A DNA stretch of 64,000 nt from Muscardinus avellanarius (lineage: Eukaryota > Chordata > Mammalia > Rodentia > Gliridae), in contig OY726571.1 in NCBI GenBank assembly GCA_963383645.1, positions 17,487,376 to 17,551,375 of the forward strand. Direction: 5' to 3'. The translations under genes and the position numbers were made by a program. Under the pieces are notes generated by a model, which was not told the DNA's origin, ran no database searches, and saw only the letters and a program-made list of their open reading frames with translations. Positions 44,054 through 53,950 of the stretch are shown here, piece after piece (the first letter of the stretch is position 1; the number at the start of each line of letters is the position of its first letter).

Positions 44054-44250
44054 TGGAGTGGGGTAGTAGGGATTAAACACAGGTGCAGTCTACCTTTGCA
44101 ATATACCCCCAGACATTTTATTTTGAAACAGGGTCATGGTAAGTTGCTGAGAGTCTTATTAAATTGCTAAGACTGGCCAAGAACCTGTAATCTTCCTGTC
44201 TCAGCCTCCCAACTACTAGGATTACAGACGTGCCACCATGCCTGGCTGAA
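44054..44250 (-). repeat. B1-dID SINE, diverged
   Basis: Minus strand CCAGGCATGGTGGCACGTCT with a short linker and an ID half. Confidence 0.82.
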
Positions 44251-44255
44251 ATATA

Positions 44256-44312
44256 ATTTTTATTTTATTTTATTTTATTTTATTTTATTTTATTTTATTT
44301 TATTTTATTTTA
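44256..44312. repeat. (TTTTA)n microsatellite
   Basis: About 11 repeats; it is the tail of the next minus-strand ID fragment. Confidence 0.96.
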
Positions 44313-44602
44313 TGGTACTGGGGATGGAACTTAGGGGCATTGTACCTCTGAGGCCTATTTTTTAGTCTATTTACTTATTTTATTATTATTATTTTTTTTG
44401 TGGTACTGGGGATGAAATCCAGGGGCATTCTACCTCTGAGCTATACCCTCAGCCTTAGGTTTTAGTCCTTTTATTTTTGAAACAGGGTCTCACTGAGTTG
44501 CGAAGAGCCTTGCTAAGTAGCTGGGGCTGTCGGCAAACTGCCATCCTGTCTCAGCCTCCTGAATGCTGGAATTACAAGCATGCACCCCCACGCCCTGCTG
44601 TA
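44313..44602 (-). repeat. Nested SINEs (ID half inside or next to a B1-dID dimer)
   Basis: Two successive ID ends (44,313-44,360 and 44,400-44,458) and one B1 half (44,480-44,600). Confidence 0.8.
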
Positions 44603-44738
44603 ATATAATTTTTAAATCAAGAAACTGAAACAGTGCATAATGTAGTTGCAAGCATATAAATAAGTTACACGTGCACAAACACGCCCAAACCCCCACGTGA
44701 CCTATTTTTCTTGCATTTACACAAGACTTAGAGTTTTC

Positions 44739-44744
44739 TTCTTT

Positions 44745-44820
<76 letters not shown>

Positions 44821-44822
44821 TC
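44739..44822. repeat. (TTTC)n microsatellite
   Basis: About 20 TTTC repeats. Confidence 0.97.
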
Positions 44823-44970
44823 AGAAAGGGAAGTAGGACCTGTAACTGTCCTTGGCTCTTTCTCCTATAAACCATTAACCATATCTACAGTGCTTGCCAT
44901 GTAGCCCTGTATCCTAAACATTACTCTCCCAGCCCATCCTGGCTCAGCGCAAGCCCAGCCTGGTGTGCGT

Positions 44971-44988
44971 TGCTGCCCCCTGGAGGCC
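44971..44988 (-). promoter_or_regulatory. CTCF-like motif
   Basis: The reverse complement reads GGCCTCCAGGGGGCAGCA, a near-consensus CTCF core in reverse orientation. Binding is inferred from the motif only. Confidence 0.5.
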
Positions 44989-45137
44989 GAGCCTGGAAAT
45001 GGCATATCCTCCTTTCAGCGTGACCCAATCCACAGGAGGCGGCCTGGAAGCAGCAAATGTTGCTTTTAAAAAATTCTTTCTCTTTCTTTATTCTTACTTT
45101 AATCTCAGGCTTTTCTTTCTTTAATTTTCTTATTTTT

Positions 45138-45343
45138 TTTTGCGGTACTGTGGATGGAACCCAGGTGCATTCTATCTCCGAGCTACACCCCCAGCCCTAT
45201 TTTTTATTCTATATCTGGAAACAGGGTCTCACTGAGTTGCAGAGGGCCTCACTAAGTAGCTGAGGCTGTCCTCGAACCGTGATCCTCCTGTCTCAGCCTC
45301 CCGAATGCTGGGATTACAAGTGTGCACCACCACACTGGGCTTT
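45138..45343 (-). repeat. B1-dID SINE
   Basis: CCCAGTGTGGTGGTGCACAC on the minus strand to GGTTCCATCCACAGTACC. Confidence 0.9.
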
Positions 45344-45624
45344 AATTTTCTTATTTCTTTTGGGGAGGGAGGCACATATAAAGGCTTCTCAAAACACCAC
45401 AAAATCACAGTATTACCATCAGAACAATTTCTCCTTCAGATTCATCATTTTCAAGGGGAGGGGGCTTGTGACTATTTCTCACTGGTTTACCAGCCGTGAT
45501 GTGGGCTGGATGCTGAGGCTCATGGAGCCCAGAGAGAAACAGACCTGGGGGCCTTCAGAAGCTGAATATACATGGTATTGTATGGTCATGTGCTTTCTTG
45601 CTTGTTTTAAATGACCTATTTTTA

Positions 45625-45695
45625 AAAATAAATTTTTATTGGTGCATTGTAGTCATACATCTCAATGGGATAAAAAAAAACTTGTGGAGACCTAT
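45625..45695 (-). mobile_element. Very short L1 3' end
   Basis: The minus strand ends TACAATGCACCAATAAAAAT; only about 60 bp of 3' UTR remain. Confidence 0.8.
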
Positions 45696-45729
45696 TTTAC
45701 ATGCAGAATATATTTTAAAATTTCTTTGG

Positions 45730-45940
45730 AAGCTGGGCGTGGTGGCGTACGCTTGTAATCCCAGCGCTTGGGAGGCTGAGATAGGAGGATCACACAGGTT
45801 TGAAGCCAGCCTCAGCTACTTGGTGAGGCTCGCAGCAATTTAGTGTGACCCTGTTTCCAAATAAAATATAAAATAGGTCTGAGGAGTATAGCCCGGAGGT
45901 AGAAAAGCCACAGGGATCTACCCCCAGAACCACACACAAG
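45730..45940 (+). repeat. B1-dID SINE
   Basis: GCTGGGCGTGGTGGCGTACG through linker AAAATAGG to GATCTACCCCCAGAACCAC. Confidence 0.9.
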
Positions 45941-46051
45941 AAAAACTTCTTTGGAGACTCAGCAGCAACCTTCATAATCAAATTTGGCATGGCTAAAATT
46001 TTTAAAATACAGTGCCAATCTACTCTGTGAAATCATGTAGCACGAAGAAGC

Positions 46052-46272
46052 TATGACACAGTCAGGTGTGGTGGTGCACGCTTAGAACCCCAGTACTTGG
46101 GAGGCAGAGACAGGAGAATCGCACTTTTGAGACCAGCCTCAGCCACTGAGAGAGGCCCTCTGAAACTAAGTGAGACCCTGTTTCAAAGTAAAAAAATGTA
46201 AAATAGGGCAAGGAGTGCAGCTCAGAGGTGGAATGCCTTTGGATTCAATCCCTACTACCAAAAGAAAAGAGA
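46052..46272 (+). repeat. B1-dID SINE, diverged
   Basis: CAGGTGTGGTGGTGCACGCT to CAATCCCTACTACC plus an A/G-rich tail. Confidence 0.85.
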
Positions 46273-46374
46273 AAAGCAGAAACACACTCTCTTCTAGAAT
46301 ATCATCTTATTTACACAGTAAAAGAAATAATGAGTTAGGGTAAATTTGCCCTTCAGGTGCCGTGTGCAGGCATG

Positions 46375-46445
46375 TCAACGTCAACATGATTTCCATTATG
46401 AGTTGAGGCTATAGTGCACCAATAAAAATATATTAAAATAAACAC
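46375..46445 (+). mobile_element. Very short L1 3' end
   Basis: GCTATAGTGCACCAATAAAA followed by an A-rich tail. Confidence 0.75.
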
Positions 46446-46785
46446 CTTTTTATTTCCACAATTGTTTTTTGACTTTTCATATCAGGTAGAACCTGGTTCT
46501 TATTTTGTTCCTGAAAAGCCTGCAGGGTTGAATGGCATCTCTGTGTTTCTTCTGGCTGAGTTTTCTATGAATTTGATGCACCTCACATCTCAGCCTGGGG
46601 CCCCAGGTGACCAAAGCTTTATAGTCAGAGTTAATCAAGACAATTAGGGGAGGGCCAGCAACAAGCACTGGGTTTTGCTCATGTATCAACACGCGCGAGC
46701 CTCAGCTGGGGAAATGGCTTCCTTGACCCCCTTGGTGTCGTCGCTAGGATCCAAGAGAGGAGAGGGGAGAAACCAGTGTCCTTAC

Positions 46786-46933
46786 CATTGTCATTGCCTT
46801 GCTTGATTTCCTCTGCCGTCCGATCTATCAACACGTACAAAGACCAGACCACACAGGTGATGGCGATGACGTGGAAGGTGACCGAGCAGAATATTTTCCT
46901 CCTTTCACTCGTGGTCATCTGAAGCTTTTCCCA
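46786..46933 (-). CDS. MARCHF1: MARCHF1 penultimate coding exon (first transmembrane segment)
   Basis: 148-bp exon between acceptor tttgttgcag and donor gtaagg. It begins [13 protein letters not shown], then the first transmembrane segment [20 protein letters not shown], then [16 protein letters not shown]. It starts in phase 0 and ends after one base of a Gly codon. Together with the last exon it encodes the C-terminal 148 residues of the ligase. Confidence 0.96.
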
Positions 46934-47142
46934 CTGCAACAAAGGTGAAATGCACAAAAAACTGAATTTACAACCAGAAAATTACACTTGGATTTTACTT
47001 CCCAGACCTAGATCACAAACGGAAGGAAAACATTATAATTTGGCAATTTCTTTCAGATGGACGCGATAGTATTCAAGTAAGTTATTGTGTTTGGTGGGAT
47101 AGGAAATGATTACCTACAAAAATGAAGTAAGAAGAAATGAAA

Positions 47143-47355
47143 GCTAGCTGGGCATGATGGCACATGTCTTTAATCCCAGCTATGAGGCAGGCTGAGGCAG
47201 GAGGATTGCAAGTTTGAGGTCAGCCTGGGCAACTTAGCAGGATCCTGTCTCAAAATAAAAGGACTAGGATGTAGCTCAGTGGTAGAGTGTCTGCCTAGCT
47301 CATGTGAAGCCTCTTGTTCAATTCCCAGTACCACAAAATAAATAAGCAAATAAAT
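47143..47355 (+). repeat. B1-dID SINE, older type
   Basis: The ID half is close to the canonical ID sequence (ATGTAGCTCAGTGGTAGAGT), and the B1 half carries GCCTGGGCAACTTAGCAGGA. Confidence 0.9.
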
Positions 47356-47740
47356 AAACAAAAACAGTTTTTCATTATTTAAATAAATCCAGTCATTTTT
47401 GTTTTTCCAGACAATGTCTCATGAATGAAATAGTTTTAATATCGTACAAATTTTAGAGTTCACTTCCATTTTAGGTTTCTGCTTATCACTTCTTTGTGAC
47501 TCTAGGTTACAACTAGTAATTAGTAACAATGTCTTCTTGGATTATTACATACCCTGACATAGTGTAATAGTTTTGAACGTGTGCCTTTAACAAGTATTTG
47601 AATGGCTGGTTAATATTTTCAAGGGGATGCCAACATTTTCTGTTCACAGCTCTTGTAGAAAAATAATGGAAGAACGTCCGCCACAGTTTCTTGCACAGTG
47701 GCCTTGATTTGCTGCTGCTGTGGGAGCTGCAAATACTCAC

Positions 47741-47839
47741 ACTCTCCAGAAAGTCAAGGGCTTCTCTCCTGGTCTGGCAGAAGAAGACGGTCACAAGTTG
47801 GTAGAAGTAATACTCATGTGGGAAGTAAGAGTTCATATC
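47741..47839 (-). CDS. Candidate in-frame cassette exon of MARCHF1
   Basis: 99 bp (33 codons, no stop) between a pyrimidine-rich acceptor (tattttttcaag) and a consensus donor (GTGAGT). The translation begins DMNSYFPHEYYFYQLVTVFF and ends REALDFLES. It lies upstream of exon 46,786-46,933, which starts in phase 0, so inclusion would insert 33 residues just before WEKLQM without shifting the frame. I do not recognise the peptide from the usual MARCHF1 isoforms. It could be a cryptic or unused exon. Confidence 0.4.
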
Positions 47840-48047
47840 CTTGAAAAAATACACTCTCAAAATAAATTTTAATGTCTACAACCACAGCATCATTTCATTC
47901 CCATGTCAGGCATCATGTTTGTATATATTTATTTATTTATTACATATTGTATTTCCATAAGAAAATCAAACCACTATCATTTTATTAGAGGTGAAGTGAT
48001 ATGCAAAGCTTTGACTAATCTGTAGTTCTTTTTATTATTATGCTCTT

Positions 48048-48254
48048 TTTTGTGGTACTGGGGATGGAATCCAGGGGCATTCTACCTCCAAGCAACACCC
48101 CCAGCCCTATTTTTATTTTTTTATTTTTCAAACAGGGTTTCACTGAGTTGCAAAGGGCCTCACTAAATAGCGAAGGCTGTCCGCGAACCCAGATCCTCCT
48201 GTCTCAGCCTCCCAATGCTGAGATTACAAGTGTGTGCTACCATGCCTGGCTATT
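48048..48254 (-). repeat. B1-dID SINE
   Basis: Minus strand AGCCAGGCATGGTAGCACAC to GGATTCCATCCCCAGTACC. Confidence 0.9.
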
Positions 48255-48554
48255 TACTACGCTCTTGCTAAAGCAAAATCTTTAGAAGGTCATTAGACTC
48301 TGCCCTAGCAATGCACACGTAAAATTCAGTGCACAACTCAATTTAAAACAGGAGGGCATACACTGTGTTGCATAAATTCAAAATCTGCCACCAGCACGTG
48401 TCCGTGTCATGGCTGAAATGCTACATTCTCCCTGGGCCCCTTTGGCCTCATGTTCATGAAAAGAAGATGCTGGTAGAAGCCATGGAAGAGAGTCTTGGGA
48501 ATAAAATAGCTTGTCTTCACAGCTTCCTTTATTAATAGGCAAATTATATTAGGG

Positions 48555-48752
48555 TTGCCGGCTGTGGTGGCGCACGCTAGTAATCACTGCGCTTGGGAGG
48601 CTGAGACAGGAGGATCACGCAGGTTTGAAGCCAGCCTCAGGTACTTAGTGAGGCTCTCAGCAACTTACTGAGATCCTGTTTCCAAGTAAAATATAAAATA
48701 GGTCTGAGAGTATAGCCCGGAGGTAGAAAGCCCCTGGGTTCCATACTAGTAT
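48555..48752 (+). repeat. B1-dID SINE
   Basis: CCGGCTGTGGTGGCGCACGC to CTGGGTTCCATACTAGTA; its tail has become a CG/CA microsatellite. Confidence 0.88.
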
Positions 48753-48765
48753 CGCGCGCGCGCGT

Positions 48766-48811
<46 letters not shown>
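48752..48811. repeat. (CG)n(CA)n microsatellite
   Basis: CGCGCGCGCGCG followed by about 20 CA repeats, an alternating purine-pyrimidine tract. Confidence 0.95.
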
Positions 48812-48945
48812 TATATTAGGGATGACATTGTGCCCAGCCAAAAATCTGCCTTTTAAACCTTTTTGGCAGAAGTAGACATTGACTATTTTCCACCAATGAG
48901 ATGCCAGCAGATATATACCAGTTCATTAAATTCTTGCATCCTGGG

Positions 48946-49152
48946 CCAGGCGTGGTGGTGCACGTTTGTAATCCCTGCGCTTGGGAGGCAGAGACAGGAG
49001 GATCCCGCAGGTTCGAAGTCAGCCGCGCTGGCTTACGAGACCCTGTTTCCACATAAAAAAGTATAAAATAGGTCTGGGAGTGTAGCCCGGGGGGTGTAGC
49101 CAGAGGTAGAAGGGCTTCCAGGAACCCCAGTGCCCCCCCCCCCAAAAAAAAA
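48946..49152 (+). repeat. B1-dID SINE with duplicated linker
   Basis: GGCCAGGCGTGGTGGTGCAC onwards. The right half contains a repeated GTGTAGCC motif (49,079-49,103) before GGAACCCCAGTGCC. Confidence 0.88.
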
Positions 49153-50524
49153 GCTTGCATCCTGAATACGAGAGTTGTTTTTTCCCTCTTTCCTTCATTT
49201 TATGATCTTTGCTACCTGGAAGTCATAATTAAGAGAAATAACATCAGCAATCATCTTGCAGCCTTGAGGAAAAGTCTTGAGACTTGGAGGGGGCTCAGCC
49301 AAGTTAGCCACAGTCAACCTTTGGGTGATCTGATATATATGCCAGGAATATAAAATCCTACCTTGTTAAGTCATTATTTCCCAAGCCTTTGCCCCTGGCT
49401 GTTCAATGCAATTCCTAATAAAAGAACCCATCAAAGAGAGAACTCCTAGCCTCCTTCCTGGTCTGAGGGTTAAGGTCTGATACTTTGATTTGTAGGGGAC
49501 CACAATACTTAAAGTCTGGTCTTAATGCCCAGGAAAAATTTTAGAGAAGATAAAAAATTTTACTTAAAATATTCCCTCCTCTTCTCTGAATGGACAACTA
49601 TCATATAGTTCCTTATTGGGGTCTGTTAGATCTAATAATCAATTCATACTATTTCCTGTACTATTTTGGCTTTTTTTCCTCAAAATATATTTTATATCGT
49701 TTCAACTGAAACAATGCAGAAATCTTAGTGATGTGGCAGGGAATAAGCAAATATCCAATCTAGGCTCTATTTTGAACTCGTCAATACTGAGTTGAGAAGC
49801 GTGTTACTTTGCCTTTAATCGAAAATGCACATCATATCTGTTAATGATTGATTTTCAAAATCTCTTTCGGCATGGATATATCACAACCTTAAGCTCCCTA
49901 CTCTGTATAATCATAGACTATTGCCATTCGGTGATAACATTTTGTGGCTTCCTATACATTCCCTGAATGGCCTCCGTGTTCAATATGCTCAAATAAAAAC
50001 TGAGAGATGGCGCAGAAAAACAACTTTGCATCTTCAGATTTTCAAACTGTTCCAGTAATAAAATACATGCACCACATCTACCCTCACTTGTAAAACTGGC
50101 TTTCAAAAAGCCCTTTAAAAGCTGGAGCTTCTTTTATTTTTTTTATTTATTTATTTTTTTTTTAATTTTATTTTATTGGTGCACTGTATTCATACATCAT
50201 AGTGGGATACAAACTTTTGTAGACATACATGCACACATCGCCCAGTCAGTCCCCACCCGATCCCCGCCCCATTCCCTCCCCATCCCTCCTTCCCATGCTT
50301 GGCTTAGTGGTTGACATCTAGTATTATAGCAATTTATCCAAAATTAAAAATGTTAATCTCACATAACAGTTTCATTTGTCTGATACCAAGCTTTTGATAA
50401 CTTAAAGATAACAGTTCAATATTTCTTTTTGCTTTCTTTCTTACCAGAGCATATTTTTTCTGTTTTTTTAGGTGAAACAATCATATATTCATATATTTAT
50501 TTTTCAGAAAAAAATCTATCCTAA

Positions 50525-51010
50525 TATGGAATATGAATTCTAGATACCCAGAACGATCTTGAAAAAGAACAAAGCTAGCAGATATTTATTTTCTGATTTC
50601 AAACCATATAAAGCTACAATAATTGAAACAGTGTAATACTGTTCTAAAGGCAGATATATAAACCATTGGAGTTAAATACAGGCCTAGAGCTAAATTCTTC
50701 CCTATATTGTCAAGTTATTTTTGACAAGGTTTCCACGAACATTTGGTGGTGGAAATAATAATCTTTTAACTAAATATTGTTGAAAAATAATAATTACATG
50801 GAAAAGAATAAAATTGGACCCTTACCTAATCCCACATACAAGTATTAACTCAAAATAGATAAAAGACCTAAATATAAATCTTAAGACTATAAACTTTTAG
50901 AAGAAAATCTGGGTCATAAAACCTCACAACATTGAAATTGGCAGTGATTTCTTGGTTATGATTTCAATGGCACAGGCAACAGAAGAATATACAAACTCCC
51001 TAAAAAATAA
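50525..51010 (+). mobile_element. Ancient L1 ORF2 3' fragment in antisense inside the young L1
   Basis: The plus strand follows the late ORF2 nucleotide pattern of old L1M elements (TTTCAAACCATATAAAGCTA; AAATTGGACCCTTACCTAAT; AAAATAGATAAAAGACCTAA; GGCACAGGCAACAGAAG), with many stops. It lies within the target-site duplication of the minus-strand L1. Confidence 0.75.
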
Positions 51011-51216
51011 AAAAAAATATTGTATATCCAAAGACAATGTAAACAGAGTTAAAAGTTACTAATAGAATTAGATAAAATATTTCCAAATGCTATATCTGAA
51101 GGTATATTAATATTCCAACTAGAAATCCTAAAAATTAACAACAATAAAGGCAAACAATACAATTTAGAGATAGGTAAAGACTAACAAAAATAATGAATCT
51201 CCACAGATAACCAATC

Positions 51217-52134
51217 TTAGTTGTCTGTTGGATGGAAAATCTTGTTTCTCTGGTTCTGGTGAGTGTTACCTATTTCTTCTTTGTAGTTAATCTCTTTGAG
51301 TATTTTCTCTAGCGCTGGTTTTGAAGACATAAATTCCTTCAGTTTCTGTTTGTCATGGAAGCTTCTTATTTCTCCATCTAATTTGATAGAAAGTTTTGCT
51401 GGATAGGAAATTTTTGGCTGGAAGTTGTTTTCTTTCAGAGTTTGGAATATGTTACTCCAAGCCCTTCTGGCTCTCATGACTTGGTTTGGGAAGTCTGGAG
51501 TGATTCTAATTGGTTTGCCTCTGAATGTCACTTGGCCCTTTGCTTTTGTTGCCTTTAAGATTCTCTGCTTGGCTTCCACATTGGTCATTTTGACAATTAT
51601 GTGGCGTGGGGATCCTCTTCTCCGATCCTGTCTAAAGGGAGTTCTATACGTTTCCTGGATCTGTGTATCAACCTCTTGCTCTATATTTGGAAAATTTTCT
51701 GCTATTACTTCCTTGAAGAGATTGTTGATCCCTTTGGTATCACTTTCTTTTCCCTCCTCTATTCCAATTATTCTTAGGTTAGCTCTCTTAAGATGGGCCC
51801 ATATTTCTTCCATGTCAGATTCCTGCTGTTGGATATTTTTTTCTAGATTAGAAACTATGCGTTCATTTTTGGATTGCTCATCTTCTAAGAGCAAGATTCT
51901 GTTCTCCATGTGTTCTAATCGGTTGTTTGTGCTTTGAATTGAGGCCTTTACTTCATTAATTGCATCCTTTATCTCTTTTTGGCTCTCTCTGAGTTCTTTT
52001 CGAAGCACCTCTATTATTTCTACAGTTATTTTCCTGATTTGATCTTCTAGAAATCTCTGATTTTCTGTTTTATCGGGTTCTGATGTTGTGGGGTTGTGCG
52101 CATTCATTACTCCAGTGTTATTCCTCTTTCCCAT
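51217..52134 (-). CDS. L1 ORF1p, intact 305-residue frame
   Basis: From MGKRNN to HPTDN* without a stop. A long heptad-rich coiled coil occupies about residues 35-130 (NNRLEHMENRILLLEDEQSK). It is followed by the RRM-like segment (NLRIIGIEEGKES, RRGSPRHIIVKM) and the C-terminal domain (RKPIRITPDF-like, RARRAWSNIFQTL, LSIKLDGEIR). ORF1p is the trimeric RNA-binding chaperone of the L1 particle. Its length is on the short side for mammalian L1 ORF1p. Intactness suggests youth or recent constraint. Confidence 0.95.
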   Translation of the reverse strand: MGKRNNTGVMNAHNPTTSEPDKTENQRFLEDQIRKITVEIIEVLRKELRESQKEIKDAINEVKASIQSTNNRLEHMENRILLLEDEQSKNERIVSNLEKNIQQQESDMEEIWAHLKRANLRIIGIEEGKESDTKGINNLFKEVIAENFPNIEQEVDTQIQETYRTPFRQDRRRGSPRHIIVKMTNVEAKQRILKATKAKGQVTFRGKPIRITPDFPNQVMRARRAWSNIFQTLKENNFQPKISYPAKLSIKLDGEIRSFHDKQKLKEFMSSKPALEKILKEINYKEEIGNTHQNQRNKIFHPTDN

Positions 52135-52929
52135 GATTTCGGAGGTTTGTGCCTTCTCTGGGTTCTTCCCTTAGGTCACTATGGCTTCACTTAAGGTGCT
52201 CTGGATCTCGAGTCTGTATTATCTCAGACCCCACTACTCCTTTACTGGGTTGTATCACAGAGTCTCCGACCCAGGGAGTCGATAGAGGCTGCTTTAAACT
52301 ATGGGGGGTGCCAGGTTGCACGTTCTCCTATGGTGTGATATCTCTGCCACCACCACTCCCTCACTGGGTCAAGTCCCAGGAGGTACAGTACTGGGATTTC
52401 TCCTCTGTGGCCCACAATTTGACTCACTGTTCTTGAGTACGCAGATGTAGCTGTACTGGACTCGGTGAATTCACTGCTGCTGCCGCCGCCGGTGGCAATA
52501 TGGCGCCTCTGCCACGCCCTCGGCCGTGAGGCTGGCGTATTTTTTTCTTCTCTGGTTTTGATTTCCACTCTGAATCCCTGCAGCGTGTGCTGAGCTCGGC
52601 CACTGGGAGCTATAGACGCTCTCTGCGTGGAGAAATCCCGCCTGGCTGTTCCGCAGTGGCTCACCTCGGCTTGCTGTAGCCGTCTGTTGAGTTCGCCGCT
52701 GCCGCCAGCAGTATGGCACTGCTGCCGCGTCCTCGGGCGTGTGTGTCTCCTCTGTGGCCCTGAGCTCTATTCTCAGTCCGCTTTCTCTCTGGAGCCTAGT
52801 GGTTTTTTTTGTTTTTCTGGTGATGGTGTTTTCTGGCTATGAAAGGCGCTGGTTTTGTGGTAATGGAGATTGGTTGTTAGCGGGGCTCTTAAGCCCCGCT
52901 TTTCTCGGTCGCCATCTTCCCGGAAATCC
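52135..52929 (-). promoter_or_regulatory. L1 5' UTR / internal promoter with two GC-rich repeat blocks
   Basis: The 5' end carries GGAAGATGGCGACC, a YY1-like site as at other L1 5' ends. Two GC-rich blocks containing GCCATA(T/C)TG (52,470-52,526 and 52,694-52,737) are about 210 bp apart, like partial monomers. A GCGGGGCT/AGCCCCGC hairpin with a 4-base loop sits at 52,880-52,899. Confidence 0.75.
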
Positions 52930-53637
52930 CTGGAGCTTCTTTTATCTAAGGAGTGATTTGGTTTGATGGAATGGCTGGAGTACATTATTTAAAATCAACG
53001 AGCCTCCAATAGAAAAATACCAGTGGAGTTGATAGGGATGGACCAAATTATTTGTAAGGACTTCTTCTAATTCCAGACGATAGAAGCTCATAATTTCTCC
53101 TTTTAAACTGACATTAGAAGTGACATTTTAAGGAGCAATGAAGTGTAAAGGGGATCATTAACCTTTTCCACTTTGCAAAGCCTTGGGAACATTAGCAGGT
53201 GACATGCGACCCCACAGCGCCCTCTTCCTAGCGACCGTGTTACTGCACAGGACATTCATTACCAGGCAACAGCAGAAATCAGTGCATTTATACACTGCTC
53301 ATCAAATTGTCTTTGTATGCAAAGTTTCAATAGATTTTGCAAGTTTTCACAGGGAGGAATACACGGGGAAGATAAGGATAGACATTTTTAAATACAACTG
53401 CCCTGAAAGTGCTGTAATTTAATATTCATGATGTTGAATTCTGAAGCAATTTACAAAAGAATTTACATTAGGAAAGCAAAAATCTGTGAAAACTCACATA
53501 GCATTGATTCCCCTGCCTGGCTTTATAAAATAACACGTGGCTTATGTCCAAACTACTAGGTTTATGATGCTACTGCTGTATGATGCGCACACCTCTGGGG
53601 TGTGCGCATGTGTGTGTCTGTGTGAGGATTGTCAAAG

Positions 53638-53838
53638 TTTAGGGGTGGTGGTGAATGCCTGCAATCCCAGTACTTGGGAGGCTGAGACAGAAAGGACCCA
53701 AGGGTTGAGCACAGCTTCAGAAACTTGTCAAGACCCTCAGCAACTTAGCCAGATTTTGTTTCAAAATAAAAAGTAAAAAGGGCTTAAAGGTGTAGCTTGG
53801 AGGTAGAATGCCCCTGAATTCAATTAAATCTCCAGTAT
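53638..53838 (+). repeat. B1-dID SINE, diverged
   Basis: TAGGGGTGGTGGTGAATGCC onwards to an ID half ending GAATTCAATTAAATC. Confidence 0.8.
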
Positions 53839-53867
53839 AGGAGAGAGAGACATAGAGGAGTGATAGA

Positions 53868-53950
53868 GAGAGAAGAAGAAGAAGAAGAAGAAGAAGAAGA
53901 AGAAGAAGAAGAAGAAGAAAAGGGAAGAAGAAAAGAAGAGAAAAGAAAAG
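53868..53950. repeat. (AAG)n microsatellite
   Basis: About 17 GAA/AAG repeats, the expanded tail of the neighbouring SINE. Confidence 0.96.

Larger units (their letters stand above)
45356..45985. repeat. Local duplication, copy 2 (interrupted)
   Basis: Homologous to 42,988-43,318. It is split by a short L1 3' end (45,625-45,695) and a SINE (45,730-45,940), after which the match resumes at GACTCAGCAGCAACCTTCAT. Confidence 0.75.
33800..46785 (-). other. MARCHF1: MARCHF1 last intron
   Basis: About 13 kb between the two recognised exons. It holds SINEs, microsatellites, a MER5-like DNA transposon relic and a local duplication, listed separately. Stretches 35,121-35,884, 36,998-39,337, 40,069-40,859, 41,041-41,796 and 41,982-42,987 show nothing I can identify. 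Confidence 0.8.
50122..52945 (-). mobile_element. L1 insertion with intact ORF1 and no ORF2; 14-16-bp target-site duplication
   Basis: CTGGAGCTTCTTTTAT at 50,122-50,137 and 52,930-52,945 is a perfect direct repeat, with a TTTT|A-type cleavage site. On the minus strand: a 5' end with GGGAAGATGGCGACC (52,920), a GC-rich 5' UTR, a complete ORF1, about 0.87 kb of non-L1-ordered sequence, a roughly 180-bp L1 3' UTR ending CACCAATAAAATAAAATT, and a poly(A) tail. ORF2 is absent, so it is non-autonomous. Confidence 0.88.
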
